From contig DJVH01000096.1 in NCBI GenBank assembly GCA_002440825.1, forward strand, positions 124,006 through 188,005: a stretch of DNA of 64,000 nt. Direction: 5' to 3'. This document shows, in pieces, positions 1-9,327 of the stretch (its first letter is position 1; every line of letters begins with the position of its first letter). Made by a program: the position numbers and the translations under genes. This stretch comes from Bacteriovoracaceae bacterium UBA6261. GTDB lineage: Bacteria > Bdellovibrionota > Bacteriovoracia > Bacteriovoracales > Bacteriovoracaceae. The notes beneath the pieces were generated by a model. The model saw only the letters and a program-made list of their open reading frames with translations. It was not told the DNA's origin and did not search any database.

Positions 1-159
1 ACTTGGAAAAATGTTGAGAATTTTATTCCCTTTGAGGGAATAGAGATTCACTTCGCTTAAATCAGTTTTGGTGTAAGTAAAATCGTGGGCGAGTGAACCA
101 ACGTCCGGAAGAGTTCCGTATGTATGAATGTCCTGGCCTCTCAAATGAATTTTCGTCAT
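1..159 (-). CDS. tpx: Thiol peroxidase Tpx (N-terminal part, cut by window start)
   Basis: The first 53 codons of a minus-strand gene that runs off the left edge. The translation begins MTKIHLRGQDIHTYG, continues LPDVGSLAHDFTY and ends in NILNIFPS-like sequence, which matches the start of the atypical 2-Cys peroxiredoxin Tpx family (short beta-hairpin, then the GTLPxVGxxAPDF block and the LNIFPS strand). Tpx reduces hydrogen peroxide and alkyl hydroperoxides using thioredoxin. The catalytic cysteine lies just beyond the window edge, so catalytic competence cannot be judged. The ATG at 159 is preceded by an AAGGAG ribosome binding site. Identification is from the N-terminus alone. Confidence 0.82.
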   Translation of the reverse strand, partial: MTKIHLRGQDIHTYGTLPDVGSLAHDFTYTKTDLSEVNLYSLKGNKILNIFPS

Positions 160-213
160 CAACTTTCTCCTTGTTTAAACTGTATAGAGTATAACTCAGA
201 GAGTGGAAGACGA

Positions 214-3200
214 CTAGGCGATTGGAAGTTCTATAATGAAACTAGTATGAGGATTTTTCGAATCGTAATAGAGTTTTCCTTTATGATCTTCAATGAGTCC
301 TTTTGAAATGGAAAGCCCGAGTCCTGTTCCTTTTCCAACTTTTTTAGTTGTAAAAAATGGTGTCATAATTTTTTCAACAATTTGAGGGGAGATTCCTGAA
401 CCGCTGTCCGTAATGCAGATTTTGCAATAACCGCTTTCTTTGAGAACAGTCACCTCAACCCATCGCTTGTCGAGAAATTCCACAGCGTCGTAAGCGTTGT
501 TTAAAAGATTAATCAGCACCTGTAGCAGCTGCGAAGGACGTCCCATTACATAGATTTTTTCTTGCAATTGAATATTAATTTTCAACTCGACAGAATTGAA
601 CCGGTAGCGCTCTTTGCTCAGTTCGAGTGTTTCAATGATTAGAGGAAGCACTTCAATTTTTTCCATCTCATCTTTTTCTGCATTTCGTGAAAAGGCGGAA
701 AGACCTTTGATTATGGCGGCAATTCTTTTGGCCGTTGTTTCAATGACAGTTAAACTCTCAGTCGCCTCAGGATTGGCTTCCATTCTCCGTTTTAATTGAG
801 AGATTTTGCCGATAATAATTGCAAGAGGATTATTGATCTCGTGAGCAATACCTCCGGCCATCTCACCCAATGAAGACATTTTAGCAGCGGCCACGAGCCT
901 TTCTCTTTGGGCCATCAAAGCGCTTTCGGCCTGTTTTCTCTCTGTAATGTCCCGTACGCTTGCATGGATACACTTATCGCCGTCATAATTAAAAACGTTG
1001 AGGGTGACTTCAGCAGGAAAGACTTCTCCTGATTTTTTTTTGTGAAGCCATTCGAATTGCACGCGGCCGTTTTCAAAAGCCTTGTTGATATAATAAAGAG
1101 ATTTGTTCCTTGAGTCCGAGCCGTCAGGCTGATAAGGAGGAGAAAATTCCGCCGGATGCATTCCTAGAAATTCACCTTTGGTCGGATAACCAAACACATC
1201 CAGCGCAGGGCTGTTGCAATCGATTAAACGATCGTGCTGCCATAGGAGCAAAGCATCCGAAGAACTGTCATATACAGTCTGAAGTCGGGCGCGCTGGCGT
1301 TCAAGTTCGTGTTCGGCTTCTTTAAAAGAGGTGATGTCCGAAAGAGTTCCAAGCATTCTCAATGGTGAATGATCTGGAGTTCTTGAAACAATCATTCCTC
1401 GCGCCAGAATCCATTTATAAGATCCGTCATTTTTTCGTACACGCTTTTCAACGACAAAAGGTTTTCCAAATTTGATGTGTTCTTCAACTCCTTTGGCAAT
1501 GGCGGCCCTGTCATCCGGATGAATAAAATCGAGCCAGCCTTCAAGGCCTCCACCAAATTCTGTTTTTTCATAGCCGAGAATATCTTTAAATCGCTCGGTG
1601 AATTTAAAACGGCCGCTTGGAATATCCCAATCCCAGGCGCAGTCTCCTGCCCCTTGAAGAGCATACTTCCACAATTCCTCGCTCTCTTTCAGGTCGGCCG
1701 TTTTCTGGTCCGCCAGCAAAAGAGCGTTCTTCTTAACATTTTGAAGTGAGACAATAAAAAAACCAATGAGCAAACTGATAACTGAGGCGATGGCCCCGGC
1801 CCACGAAGAGAGAATGTCCAGTGAAGAATAAAAGTGGGAACTTCGGCGGAAAGTGAATTGGAAAATCCGGTTTCCTACTCTTAGTGAGCTTTTTAATTCT
1901 TCTTGTTCAGGAACAGAATCAAAACCAGGTGATGACGCGAGAAGATCACCATCTTTGTCACTGACTTTGAAAAGAATTTCTTTGTAAGTCGTTTCATTGA
2001 AAATGGAATCAAAAAAGGGCCTGGCTTTCAGGGGAGTATAAATCCAGCCAATGATGCGCTCTCTTCTCTCGTCGATATTGACCGGAGCAGGGCCATTGGT
2101 AAAAAGGGGATAATAGAGAAGAAAGGCAGGCTCTTTTTTTGGATCATCAAGGAGAACTATTTTTTCAGTAATAGTTGGAGTACCCATATCGCGGGCGAGG
2201 TCCGCTCCGGATTTTCTTGTTTCTTCTGAAGCGAGATCAAGACCTATTTTAAATTTATTCGATTCTCTCGGTTCAATAAATGTGACGATGTAAAGTTCAT
2301 CGTTCTGACGGGCCTTTTCTAATTGCTCTGCTGTCAGTCCAGGCAGAGTGATATAAGTAAAGTCAGGAGCGTGGTCTTTTCTGGTTTGTTTAACGAAGGC
2401 ATCCAGGTTTTTTCTTCTGACCTTAAAAACGACACCGAGTCCGTCTATGCCGGGAAGTTTCGCTTCGAAATTGCCATGGGAAAGAAAAGCTTTCCATTCA
2501 TCGCGTTCAACCGTTTCACTCGCCGCAAAAAGACCTGTCCCGCTCTGTAAAGCAGAAAAGTAGAGATTCAGCCTGGCCTCAACCATAGGCTCGACAGTTC
2601 CGACAATCTGACTGAAATGTTTGTCCGATTCGTGAGTGGACTTGAGATAAAAACCAAAGAAAAAAAGACCGGCAAGAAGCCAGGAAATAAAAAGGATAAG
2701 ACCGGGTTGCTTCAATGGATAATTTTTCTTCAAATCTCTCATCATGAGCGAACACATTCCGATACTCAATGTGAAGAGCTCAAGATTGATTAAGTTGGAA
2801 TTGAGAGTTCCATATTTAAAAACACCGTATCCGAATTTTGCGGAAAAAACACCAAAGATAGAAATCAAAACAGCGGTGAGAGCAATTCCTTTTTCACCAG
2901 AAACGGCCACAACCCAGAATAAAAAGGGAAAAACGAAAAACATATAGGTCGAGCCTTCACTGCGGATAAAGATAATCCACATGAGAAAAAAACCAACCAG
3001 AATAAGGGCGAGAAGATGAAGGAGAGAAGGCGTATTCTCATTAGGCGATTCTTCTTTGGTAAAAAAGGCCTGAATGAAAGGGAAAAAAATCACTGTGCCG
3101 AGAGCGTCTCCGGTAAACCAGGTTATCCAGATATAATTAAATTGTTCCCAGGAAGCATTTCCAACCATGACATGCGAAAGGCTTCCTATGCTGGCGCTGA

Positions 3201-3591
3201 TAAAAGAACTCACGAATGCGACCACAAAAATTCCGACCGTACGTTTGTGCAAACCAAATTGTCCATTCGGTTTGAGGAAATAGTTCAAGAGCTGAAGTCC
3301 AACGACTGCATGCAAAGTATTGCCGACTGTAATGAACGCACTTCCGGCAAGTGAAACATCACTGGAGAAATTAGCAGCAAATGCTCCCATTGCAATGGCG
3401 GGCCAGTATTGAACACCAAAGAAATACAAAAGACCAAGGGCCAGGCCAGTGGCAGGCCAGAAAGGAGAAACGGCTTGATTTAATGTGGCCACAGTGAGAC
3501 CGAGTCTCGCCGTAAGAAAATACAGAAGCGCGAAAACAAATGTTTTCCCAATTGAATTGTTTTTGAATTTCTCATTCTGCACTTTAAACAT
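214..3591 (-). CDS. MASE1-CHASE-PAS-PAS sensor histidine kinase
   Basis: Membrane sensor kinase of 1125 residues. From the N-terminus: a MASE1-type multi-helix membrane domain (about 15-300, with the FWPATGLALG motif), a further transmembrane helix, an extracytoplasmic CHASE domain (about 345-560, ERDEW and PGIDGLGVVF blocks), another helix near 610, a PAS_3 domain (WDWDIPSG, about 650-770), a second PAS domain (about 790-890), then HisKA with the phospho-acceptor histidine in GGIAHEINNPLA and a HATPase domain with N box (LINLLNNAYDAV), DSGSGI and GTGLGLSISKG. There is no receiver domain and no adjacent response regulator, so it is an orphan kinase that must signal to an unlinked partner. The ligand is unknown; CHASE domains usually bind small extracellular molecules. 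Confidence 0.93.
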   Translation of the reverse strand: MFKVQNEKFKNNSIGKTFVFALLYFLTARLGLTVATLNQAVSPFWPATGLALGLLYFFGVQYWPAIAMGAFAANFSSDVSLAGSAFITVGNTLHAVVGLQLLNYFLKPNGQFGLHKRTVGIFVVAFVSSFISASIGSLSHVMVGNASWEQFNYIWITWFTGDALGTVIFFPFIQAFFTKEESPNENTPSLLHLLALILVGFFLMWIIFIRSEGSTYMFFVFPFLFWVVAVSGEKGIALTAVLISIFGVFSAKFGYGVFKYGTLNSNLINLELFTLSIGMCSLMMRDLKKNYPLKQPGLILFISWLLAGLFFFGFYLKSTHESDKHFSQIVGTVEPMVEARLNLYFSALQSGTGLFAASETVERDEWKAFLSHGNFEAKLPGIDGLGVVFKVRRKNLDAFVKQTRKDHAPDFTYITLPGLTAEQLEKARQNDELYIVTFIEPRESNKFKIGLDLASEETRKSGADLARDMGTPTITEKIVLLDDPKKEPAFLLYYPLFTNGPAPVNIDERRERIIGWIYTPLKARPFFDSIFNETTYKEILFKVSDKDGDLLASSPGFDSVPEQEELKSSLRVGNRIFQFTFRRSSHFYSSLDILSSWAGAIASVISLLIGFFIVSLQNVKKNALLLADQKTADLKESEELWKYALQGAGDCAWDWDIPSGRFKFTERFKDILGYEKTEFGGGLEGWLDFIHPDDRAAIAKGVEEHIKFGKPFVVEKRVRKNDGSYKWILARGMIVSRTPDHSPLRMLGTLSDITSFKEAEHELERQRARLQTVYDSSSDALLLWQHDRLIDCNSPALDVFGYPTKGEFLGMHPAEFSPPYQPDGSDSRNKSLYYINKAFENGRVQFEWLHKKKSGEVFPAEVTLNVFNYDGDKCIHASVRDITERKQAESALMAQRERLVAAAKMSSLGEMAGGIAHEINNPLAIIIGKISQLKRRMEANPEATESLTVIETTAKRIAAIIKGLSAFSRNAEKDEMEKIEVLPLIIETLELSKERYRFNSVELKINIQLQEKIYVMGRPSQLLQVLINLLNNAYDAVEFLDKRWVEVTVLKESGYCKICITDSGSGISPQIVEKIMTPFFTTKKVGKGTGLGLSISKGLIEDHKGKLYYDSKNPHTSFIIELPIA

Positions 3592-3664
3592 TGAACTAAT
3601 AGGTTTACCATTTTATCTCTGATTACCATAGAAATTATTGAGTCCTGTTGGAGAATATTAGATT

Positions 3665-5047
3665 ATGCTGAGCGATCGTTTCAAAGGAAGCCTGTATGGC
3701 CTGGCCATTGGTGACGCCCTCGGAGCACCTATCGAATTTGAAAAGCGCGATGCGTATACTCCCGTGACAACATTTCGTGAGGGGGGACCCTTTCACTTAA
3801 AGAAAGGACAATGGACAGATGATACAAGCCTCGCACTTTGTCTGGGTTTTAGTCTGGTCGAAAAAAAAGATTTTGTTCCTGAAGATATCATGAAGCGTTT
3901 TCATTCCTGGTGGCGGCAAGGCTATATGAGTTGTACCGGTCACTGTTTTGATATTGGCAATACAACTAAAGCGGCGCTCAGTAGATTTGAAGAAAGTGGG
4001 GAATTGTTTTCAGGCGCTCCGACTGATCCGGCCACTAACGGGTCCATTATGCGACTTGCTCCTGTTCCGCTTTTCTTTTTTCGCGAGATTGAAAAAGCTC
4101 TCTTTTATGCAGCAGAAAGTTCACGACTCACTCATGCTCCCGCTTCCTGCATCGATGCCTGCAGGGCACTGGGACTGTTGATTCACCGGGCGCTTTCGGG
4201 AAAACGCAAAGAAGATATTCTTTTATACGAAAGAGGAAGCCTCGGAATTCTTGCTTCAGACATAGAAAATGTTCTGCTGGGCTCTTATAAAACAAAAAGC
4301 CGCGAAGACATTTCCGCGGCAGGACTAGCACACACTTGTCTGGAAGCGGCCTTGTGGGCCTTTTATCACACTGACAATTTCAACGACGGTGCTCTCCTTG
4401 CTGTGAATTTAGGTGAAGATTCCGATACAACCGGCGCTGTCTTTGGTCAGCTGGCCGGAGCATACTATGGATTTCGTTCCATCAAACCAGAGTTCATCGA
4501 TGGATTGTGGGATAAAGAGCTGATTGACAAACTCGCGATGAAAGTTTTTTTTCACGTGAATCAATTTTATTATGAAGGAGAAAATCCTACCGTTGATCTC
4601 ATCGTGATTAATCCCGCTGATGAAGTTCTTCTTATAAGAAGATCTAAAAACGCCTCTGCCTGTGCAGGCATGATGGCCTTTCCCGGTGGCTTTATTGATT
4701 CAAAGGCCAGAGAGGGAGAAAAATGGCTACCGGGTCTGGAGACAGCGGAGACAGCAGCTTTGCGTGAACTGGAAGAAGAAACAAATTTAAAATTAACCGG
4801 TGCCGAGATTGTCTTTGTCGGTGAATACCGGGGCGACAATCGCGATCCGCGGGACAACGAAACTTCATGGTCAAAAACCCATGCTTATGTTTACCGGATT
4901 GATCAAAAAACATTTGAAGAACAAAAAAATTCGATTCGTGGAATGGATGATGCCGACGAGGCCCGTTGGATTCCGTTAGAGGAGGCGCGCGCGATGAAGC
5001 TTGCCTTTGATCACAACAAAATTCTGGAAGACGCTCTTTTACTTTGA
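3665..5047 (+). CDS. ADP-ribosylglycohydrolase fused to a Nudix hydrolase
   Basis: A 460-residue two-domain protein. Residues about 1-290 are an ADP-ribosylglycohydrolase (DraG/ARH) fold: GLAIGDALGAPIEF at the N-terminus, QWTDDTSLAL (metal-binding TDDT), NGSIMRLAP, and the second metal motif GEDSDTTGAVFGQLAGA. Residues about 305-460 are a Nudix domain with MAFPGGFID and, after an insertion of roughly a dozen residues, the RELEEET core of the Nudix box; the C-terminus (DADEARWIPLEEA) is typical of ADP-ribose pyrophosphatases. The inferred job is removing ADP-ribose from a target and hydrolysing the released ADP-ribose to AMP and ribose 5-phosphate. A GGAGA ribosome binding site lies upstream. 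The last 9 bases overlap the convergent CapA-like gene. Confidence 0.9.
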   Translation: MLSDRFKGSLYGLAIGDALGAPIEFEKRDAYTPVTTFREGGPFHLKKGQWTDDTSLALCLGFSLVEKKDFVPEDIMKRFHSWWRQGYMSCTGHCFDIGNTTKAALSRFEESGELFSGAPTDPATNGSIMRLAPVPLFFFREIEKALFYAAESSRLTHAPASCIDACRALGLLIHRALSGKRKEDILLYERGSLGILASDIENVLLGSYKTKSREDISAAGLAHTCLEAALWAFYHTDNFNDGALLAVNLGEDSDTTGAVFGQLAGAYYGFRSIKPEFIDGLWDKELIDKLAMKVFFHVNQFYYEGENPTVDLIVINPADEVLLIRRSKNASACAGMMAFPGGFIDSKAREGEKWLPGLETAETAALRELEEETNLKLTGAEIVFVGEYRGDNRDPRDNETSWSKTHAYVYRIDQKTFEEQKNSIRGMDDADEARWIPLEEARAMKLAFDHNKILEDALLL

Positions 5048-6187
5048 GCACATCACCGTTTTCAAATCTGATGACGGGGCAATGAACGCTTTTGTTCCAT
5101 ACATTTTTGTCACATAGGCCATGACTTCCGTTGACTCTTTTCCCACCGGACTGATGACTGCTCCTGTGCGTAGAGTGGGTGTGAAGCCGACGCCGAAAAT
5201 CGAAGCCTTTTCGTTTTTGCGAGACCCTTTGGAGAGTCCGAGATAGGCCACCGGTCCTGTTCTGCGGGCGATTCCTGCCTGACCTGCTACAAAGTTTCCT
5301 AATGAGTAAAGGATTAATCCCTCGCGGCCGTCTTTGGTTGTGATTTTTTCCCAAGGTTGCAGGACGTGGGGATGTGAACCTATGACGGCCGTTGCACCAT
5401 ACTCAATGTACTTTCTTCCATAGTCTCTTTGAGACGATTCCGGAGACTGGGAATATTCTGTTCCCCAATGAGTAAATACGATGACGGCGTCGACATCAGG
5501 ACGGTCGTGAAGCGATTTGATAAGACTTAAAATTTTGGTCGCATTTTGATAGCAATGGAGAATCTGTGTTTTAGAATCATTATTTCCATTGGTCATTTCC
5601 GTGCAGCCGATAAAAGCAGTGCGGATCCCGTTGATGGACATAATTTTAAAAAAGTCTCCGTCTTTTTCTGTACTTTTTCTGACTCCGACGACCGGAAGAC
5701 CGGAGGCGCTTGAGGCAGAAATTGTTTTATCGATGCCCACCCAGGTTCTATCGAGAGCGTGGTTGTTGGCACTGGTTAAAAGATCAAAACCTGAATTCTT
5801 CAGGTCTGTGAAAATTCTCGGATGGTAATTAAAAGAAAAATGAGTTCCTGAATAAACAAAGTCGTCATAAACAAAGCCAATATCACCATGATCTTTTCCT
5901 CCTCCGTCAATTCCCATGGCCGCTGGACCCTCAAGATTGCCCACGCTGAAATCGGCCTTTTTAAAAAGTGATTCTGATTTTTTCCACAATTGTGAAAAAT
6001 GCTGAGTTTCCCTCACGACCGTTTCATAGAGCGCTTCGTGAATTAAAATATCGCCCACAAAAGAAATGACAGCTTCGCTTTTGCCCCCTCCGCAGGGTGT
6101 CTTGAAGGTCAAATCTCTATCTGAAGAAAAAACAGAAGGTGAAAAACAGGCGAGAGTAACAGATGTTGCGAGTATAAGCTTTTTCAT
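5039..6187 (-). CDS. CapA-family secreted metallophosphoesterase-like protein (copy 1)
   Basis: A 382-residue protein with a Sec signal peptide (MKKLILATSVTLACFSPSVFS). It carries the PGA_cap/CapA calcineurin-like signature: ISFVGDILIH, SVGNLEGP, TSANNHALDR, FTHWGTEYSQSP, IGSHPHVLQPWE and YSLGNFVAG. CapA proteins take part in poly-gamma-glutamate or other surface polymer handling, but this family is broad and no capB or capC is present nearby, so polymer synthesis should not be assumed. The last residues (VMCSK) resemble the KKMCQ end of the paralogue at 9328-10470. It is followed 9 bases upstream by egtD on the same strand, so it may be transcribed with egtB-egtD. Confidence 0.85.
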   Translation of the reverse strand: MKKLILATSVTLACFSPSVFSSDRDLTFKTPCGGGKSEAVISFVGDILIHEALYETVVRETQHFSQLWKKSESLFKKADFSVGNLEGPAAMGIDGGGKDHGDIGFVYDDFVYSGTHFSFNYHPRIFTDLKNSGFDLLTSANNHALDRTWVGIDKTISASSASGLPVVGVRKSTEKDGDFFKIMSINGIRTAFIGCTEMTNGNNDSKTQILHCYQNATKILSLIKSLHDRPDVDAVIVFTHWGTEYSQSPESSQRDYGRKYIEYGATAVIGSHPHVLQPWEKITTKDGREGLILYSLGNFVAGQAGIARRTGPVAYLGLSKGSRKNEKASIFGVGFTPTLRTGAVISPVGKESTEVMAYVTKMYGTKAFIAPSSDLKTVMCSK

Positions 6188-6196
6188 AGTTAATCC

Positions 6197-7180
6197 TTAG
6201 GCTTGCCAGAGAGCATCGACGAAAAGATCACGGGGATCTTTAAAATTGGTGACTGTTTTAAATCCGCTTTCATTGCCGATCTGAACGATTTCTTTTTCAA
6301 GAAATTTAAATGAGTATTCGAGATGAAGTGGTTCAAAGGCATCAAAATGAAAGGTCTTGTTTAAGGCAGAGATCCTGACTTCCTGATCCTGAAGTGAAAT
6401 GAGATAACTTTCCATTGCCCCCAGTTCAGGGTTATAGAAGGCCTGGTGTTTGAAATTTTCAATGACGAAGTTTCCTCCGAGTTCATTGTTGATCCGTCTT
6501 AAGAGATTCACATTGAATTCAGCAGTGATACCTTCTTTGTCGGAGTATGCACGGGTCATGAGATCAATATCTTTTTTCAGATCAAAACCAATCAAAAGAT
6601 AGTCGCGTTCCCGCAATAAGCTGTGGACCTGGCGAAGAACCATAAGGCATTCTTCTCTGCTGAAATTGCCGATGTTTGATCCCAGAAATAAAGTGATCAT
6701 CTTGTTTTCCGAAAGCGAGCGTGCAAAAGAGAGCCCTTCAATATAATCGGAAACAATCCCATGAACACTCAGGTTTGCATGGGAAGTAAAATTTTTTTCC
6801 ATAAGATGCAGGGCCTCTTTCGAAATATCAATCGGAAGAAAATTTACTTTGACTCCTTTTTCCAGAAAACTGTCGATTAATATTTTCGTTTTATGGCCGT
6901 CGCCCACGCCCAGTTCGACAATGTCCACCTGTCCCGCACCGATGATTTCGGGCAAAGTGTCCTTGAGACTATTGAGAATCTGATACTCCGTTCTGGTGGG
7001 ATAATAGTCGTCCAGCTGGGTAATCTTTTGAAAAATCTGGCTGCCGAGATCGTCATAAAAGTACTTGGAAGAAATATTTTTTGGATGAGATGAGAGACCT
7101 TTGTCCACATCTTCCGCAAATTGATTTTTATTCTGATTTTTCTCGGAATATGAGTCAAAAATGAGTCTGCTGATTTTCAC
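6197..7180 (-). CDS. egtD: L-histidine N-alpha-methyltransferase EgtD
   Basis: Trimethylates histidine to hercynine with S-adenosylmethionine, the first step of ergothioneine synthesis. The EgtD/Methyltransf_33 signature is clear: KYFYDDLGSQIFQKIT, YYPTRTEYQIL, VELGVGDGHKT (SAM site), FLPIDIS, FLGSNIGNF, DLLIGFDLKKD-like region, AFNVN and a C-terminal FSFKFLEKEI. I chose the GTG at 7180 because it forms a GTGA overlap with the egtB stop and gives about 327 residues, close to the usual 320; a longer reading frame upstream only repeats egtB sequence. Translational coupling to egtB is likely. Confidence 0.92.
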   Translation of the reverse strand: MKISRLIFDSYSEKNQNKNQFAEDVDKGLSSHPKNISSKYFYDDLGSQIFQKITQLDDYYPTRTEYQILNSLKDTLPEIIGAGQVDIVELGVGDGHKTKILIDSFLEKGVKVNFLPIDISKEALHLMEKNFTSHANLSVHGIVSDYIEGLSFARSLSENKMITLFLGSNIGNFSREECLMVLRQVHSLLRERDYLLIGFDLKKDIDLMTRAYSDKEGITAEFNVNLLRRINNELGGNFVIENFKHQAFYNPELGAMESYLISLQDQEVRISALNKTFHFDAFEPLHLEYSFKFLEKEIVQIGNESGFKTVTNFKDPRDLFVDALWQA

Positions 7181-8403
7181 GTGAGATCCCTCGCCAGAGC
7201 AATTCCGGAAAACATCCATCGTTGATCAGGGCCGTAAAAGTTTCTGTAAGTTCGTCGATAGTGACCCGCTGGAGTCGCAAAGCATCCACCTCTCAAAATA
7301 AATTGATTGCACATGAATTTGCCGTTGTACTCCTGAACTTCACCTTCAAACGGAGTAAAACCGGGATAGGGTGAATAATGGCTGCTCGTCCAGCACCATA
7401 GTTGTGATTGAAATGTTTTTGGATTTTCCGGATGGTAAATCGTATCGCTTTTGTTTTTATGTGCTCGTAAACCGGCCTCAGCTTCACAAATTTCAAATTC
7501 GGCTTCAGTGGGAAGCCTCAACCCCATCCATCGTGCAAAAGCATCGGCTTCAAAATAACTGATGTGGGTTACGGGAGCAGAGAGCTCAAGGGGGGCTTCT
7601 CCATAAAGAGTAAACTCATGCCAGTCCTTTTCTTTTTTTTGCCAATAGAGTGGGGCCTGAATGTTTTTTTGCTTGATCCAGTCCCATCCTAAAGAGAGCC
7701 AGAGTTTTGGCTGCTCGTATCCTTTGTCCTGGATAAAATGCAGAAATTCTCCGTTGGTAATCATATGATCGGAAATCGCAAAGCTGTTGAGGTAAACTTT
7801 GTGTGGGGGAGTTTCATTGTCAAAAGCAAAGCTTTTGTTTCGGTCTGCTCCGATGGAGTAAACACCTTCGGGAAACTCAATCCATTTTTCTTCATAGGCC
7901 ATTTTCTTTCTCTTGTCTTTTGAGCTGTAGGCTGGAAGAAGGGGATTGGCACCCAGGATATTTTTTATATCCATCAGTAGCAATTCCTGATGTTGTTCTT
8001 CATGATTGATGGCGAGTTCAATCATCTTTTCAAGCGACGGATGTCCAGCATTCGATTGACAATGTTCCTGAATTTGATCATCCACGGATTTGCGGTAATC
8101 ATAAACTTCAGAGACAGAGGGGCGAGATAATCTGCCCCGCTCACCTTGAACCCAATGTTCTCCCAGGCCTTTGTAGTAAGAATTGAAAAGCTTGCGATAA
8201 CCAGGATGATGATATTGATAGGCTGGATTTTGTTTTTTCAAAATGAGTTCTTCCAAAAACCATGTCGTATGGCCAAGATGCCATTTGGGCGGGCTCACTT
8301 CCTCCATCGGTTGAACGACATAATCTTCAGTTTCCAGCACTGAACAAATGGCTTCAGTCTGTTGTCGCGTCTCAAGAAATTTATGAATCTGTTCTTCAAG
8401 CAT
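7177..8403 (-). CDS. egtB: Ergothioneine biosynthesis protein EgtB (sulfoxide synthase)
   Basis: Non-heme iron enzyme that joins a sulfur donor to hercynine with oxygen. The N-terminal DinB_2 domain has HLGHTTWFLEE and the iron-binding HEEQHQELL (HxxxHxE). The C-terminal half is an FGE-sulfatase domain with WIEFPEGVYSIG, FDNETPPHKVYL, RLPTEAEFE, WTSSHYSPYPGF and the final FILRGGCFATPAGHYRRTYR. Length 408 is normal. No egtA, egtC or egtE lies nearby, so the sulfur donor (cysteine or gamma-glutamylcysteine) is not decided by context. Overlaps egtD by 4 bases. Start is the ATG at 8403. Confidence 0.92.
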   Translation of the reverse strand: MLEEQIHKFLETRQQTEAICSVLETEDYVVQPMEEVSPPKWHLGHTTWFLEELILKKQNPAYQYHHPGYRKLFNSYYKGLGEHWVQGERGRLSRPSVSEVYDYRKSVDDQIQEHCQSNAGHPSLEKMIELAINHEEQHQELLLMDIKNILGANPLLPAYSSKDKRKKMAYEEKWIEFPEGVYSIGADRNKSFAFDNETPPHKVYLNSFAISDHMITNGEFLHFIQDKGYEQPKLWLSLGWDWIKQKNIQAPLYWQKKEKDWHEFTLYGEAPLELSAPVTHISYFEADAFARWMGLRLPTEAEFEICEAEAGLRAHKNKSDTIYHPENPKTFQSQLWCWTSSHYSPYPGFTPFEGEVQEYNGKFMCNQFILRGGCFATPAGHYRRTYRNFYGPDQRWMFSGIALARDLT

Positions 8404-8526
8404 ACTCGGCCTCGCACGATTGTCTTTGGTAAACGATGATTCATTAATTACTTTTTTAATAATACTTTTTGACTTATGAATAGCTAAGAAAACCTTTTTG
8501 GTTGAGACGAAAGAGAGAAAAAAAAT

Positions 8527-9327
8527 ATGGCGATGATAAGAATAATCTATTCGATGTTCATCTTATTCTTCGGTGTAAATCTTTATGCCTCTGAAGCTCG
8601 CCTTGACCTGGGAGCAGGACCGCTGACTGTTATTGGAAACCATTACCGGGGAAGTGACCAATCCAAAGTCTGGATCTTTCCCATTCCCTATTTTTCTTAC
8701 AAATCAGAGCGGCTTGAAGCTGAGCCGTCTTTTATCAGAGGAATTCTATTTCACAATAAATGGCTCACTTTCAAACTCAGCCTCGTTCCCGGTCTCAATG
8801 TGGAAAGCAAAGACAACCGCGCACGCGCAGGAATGCCTTCGCTCGATTATTCAATCGAAGTCGGACCAATGGCCATTGTCCGCTTGTGGGAAAGTTCAGA
8901 CCATGAAATAAAAATTAATTTTGAAATGCCGGTGAGAGAAAGTTTTGCTGTGAGCTTTAAAAAATTCAAACCTGCGGGGATGATTACGGTTCCTTACGTC
9001 AATGTCATTTATAATCCACGAAAAGATTTCTGGAATTTTGATTCCGAGTTTTCAGTCAGCCCCATGTTCGCTTCCGAGCGCTATCACCAGCGGTTTTATT
9101 CCGTTGCTTCTGAGTATCAAACGAGCACTCGTCCGGCCTACACCGCCCAAGGGGGCTATAGCGGACTTCAGACGGCCATTGTTTTTAATAAACGCTTTCA
9201 CGATCTGGGAATTCTTTCTTTTGTCAGATGGGACCAGTTAAAAGGAGCCGCTTTCCGACCAAGTCCGCTTGTCGTCCGGCAGAATTATTTTCTGGGAGGG
9301 CTCGGGCTCTTCTGGATGTTTCATTAA
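8527..9327 (+). CDS. MipA/OmpV-family outer-membrane protein
   Basis: A 266-residue protein with a signal peptide (IIYSMFILFFGVNLYASEA). The mature part begins with the family pattern LDLGAGPLTVIGNHYRGSDQ and PIPYFSYKSERLEAE, followed by alternating beta-strand sequence and a C-terminus rich in aromatic residues ending in LFWMFH, as expected for an outer-membrane barrel whose last residue is aromatic or basic. MipA was described as a scaffold between murein synthase and hydrolase; OmpV-like proteins can be osmotically regulated or act as porins. The role here is not known. Divergent from egtB with about 120 bases between. Confidence 0.82.
   Translation: MAMIRIIYSMFILFFGVNLYASEARLDLGAGPLTVIGNHYRGSDQSKVWIFPIPYFSYKSERLEAEPSFIRGILFHNKWLTFKLSLVPGLNVESKDNRARAGMPSLDYSIEVGPMAIVRLWESSDHEIKINFEMPVRESFAVSFKKFKPAGMITVPYVNVIYNPRKDFWNFDSEFSVSPMFASERYHQRFYSVASEYQTSTRPAYTAQGGYSGLQTAIVFNKRFHDLGILSFVRWDQLKGAAFRPSPLVVRQNYFLGGLGLFWMFH

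Noticed and set aside
4692..5354. 220-residue minus-strand reading frame under the Nudix domain and CapA end
   Set aside because: Arg/His-rich shadow of two better supported genes on both strands.
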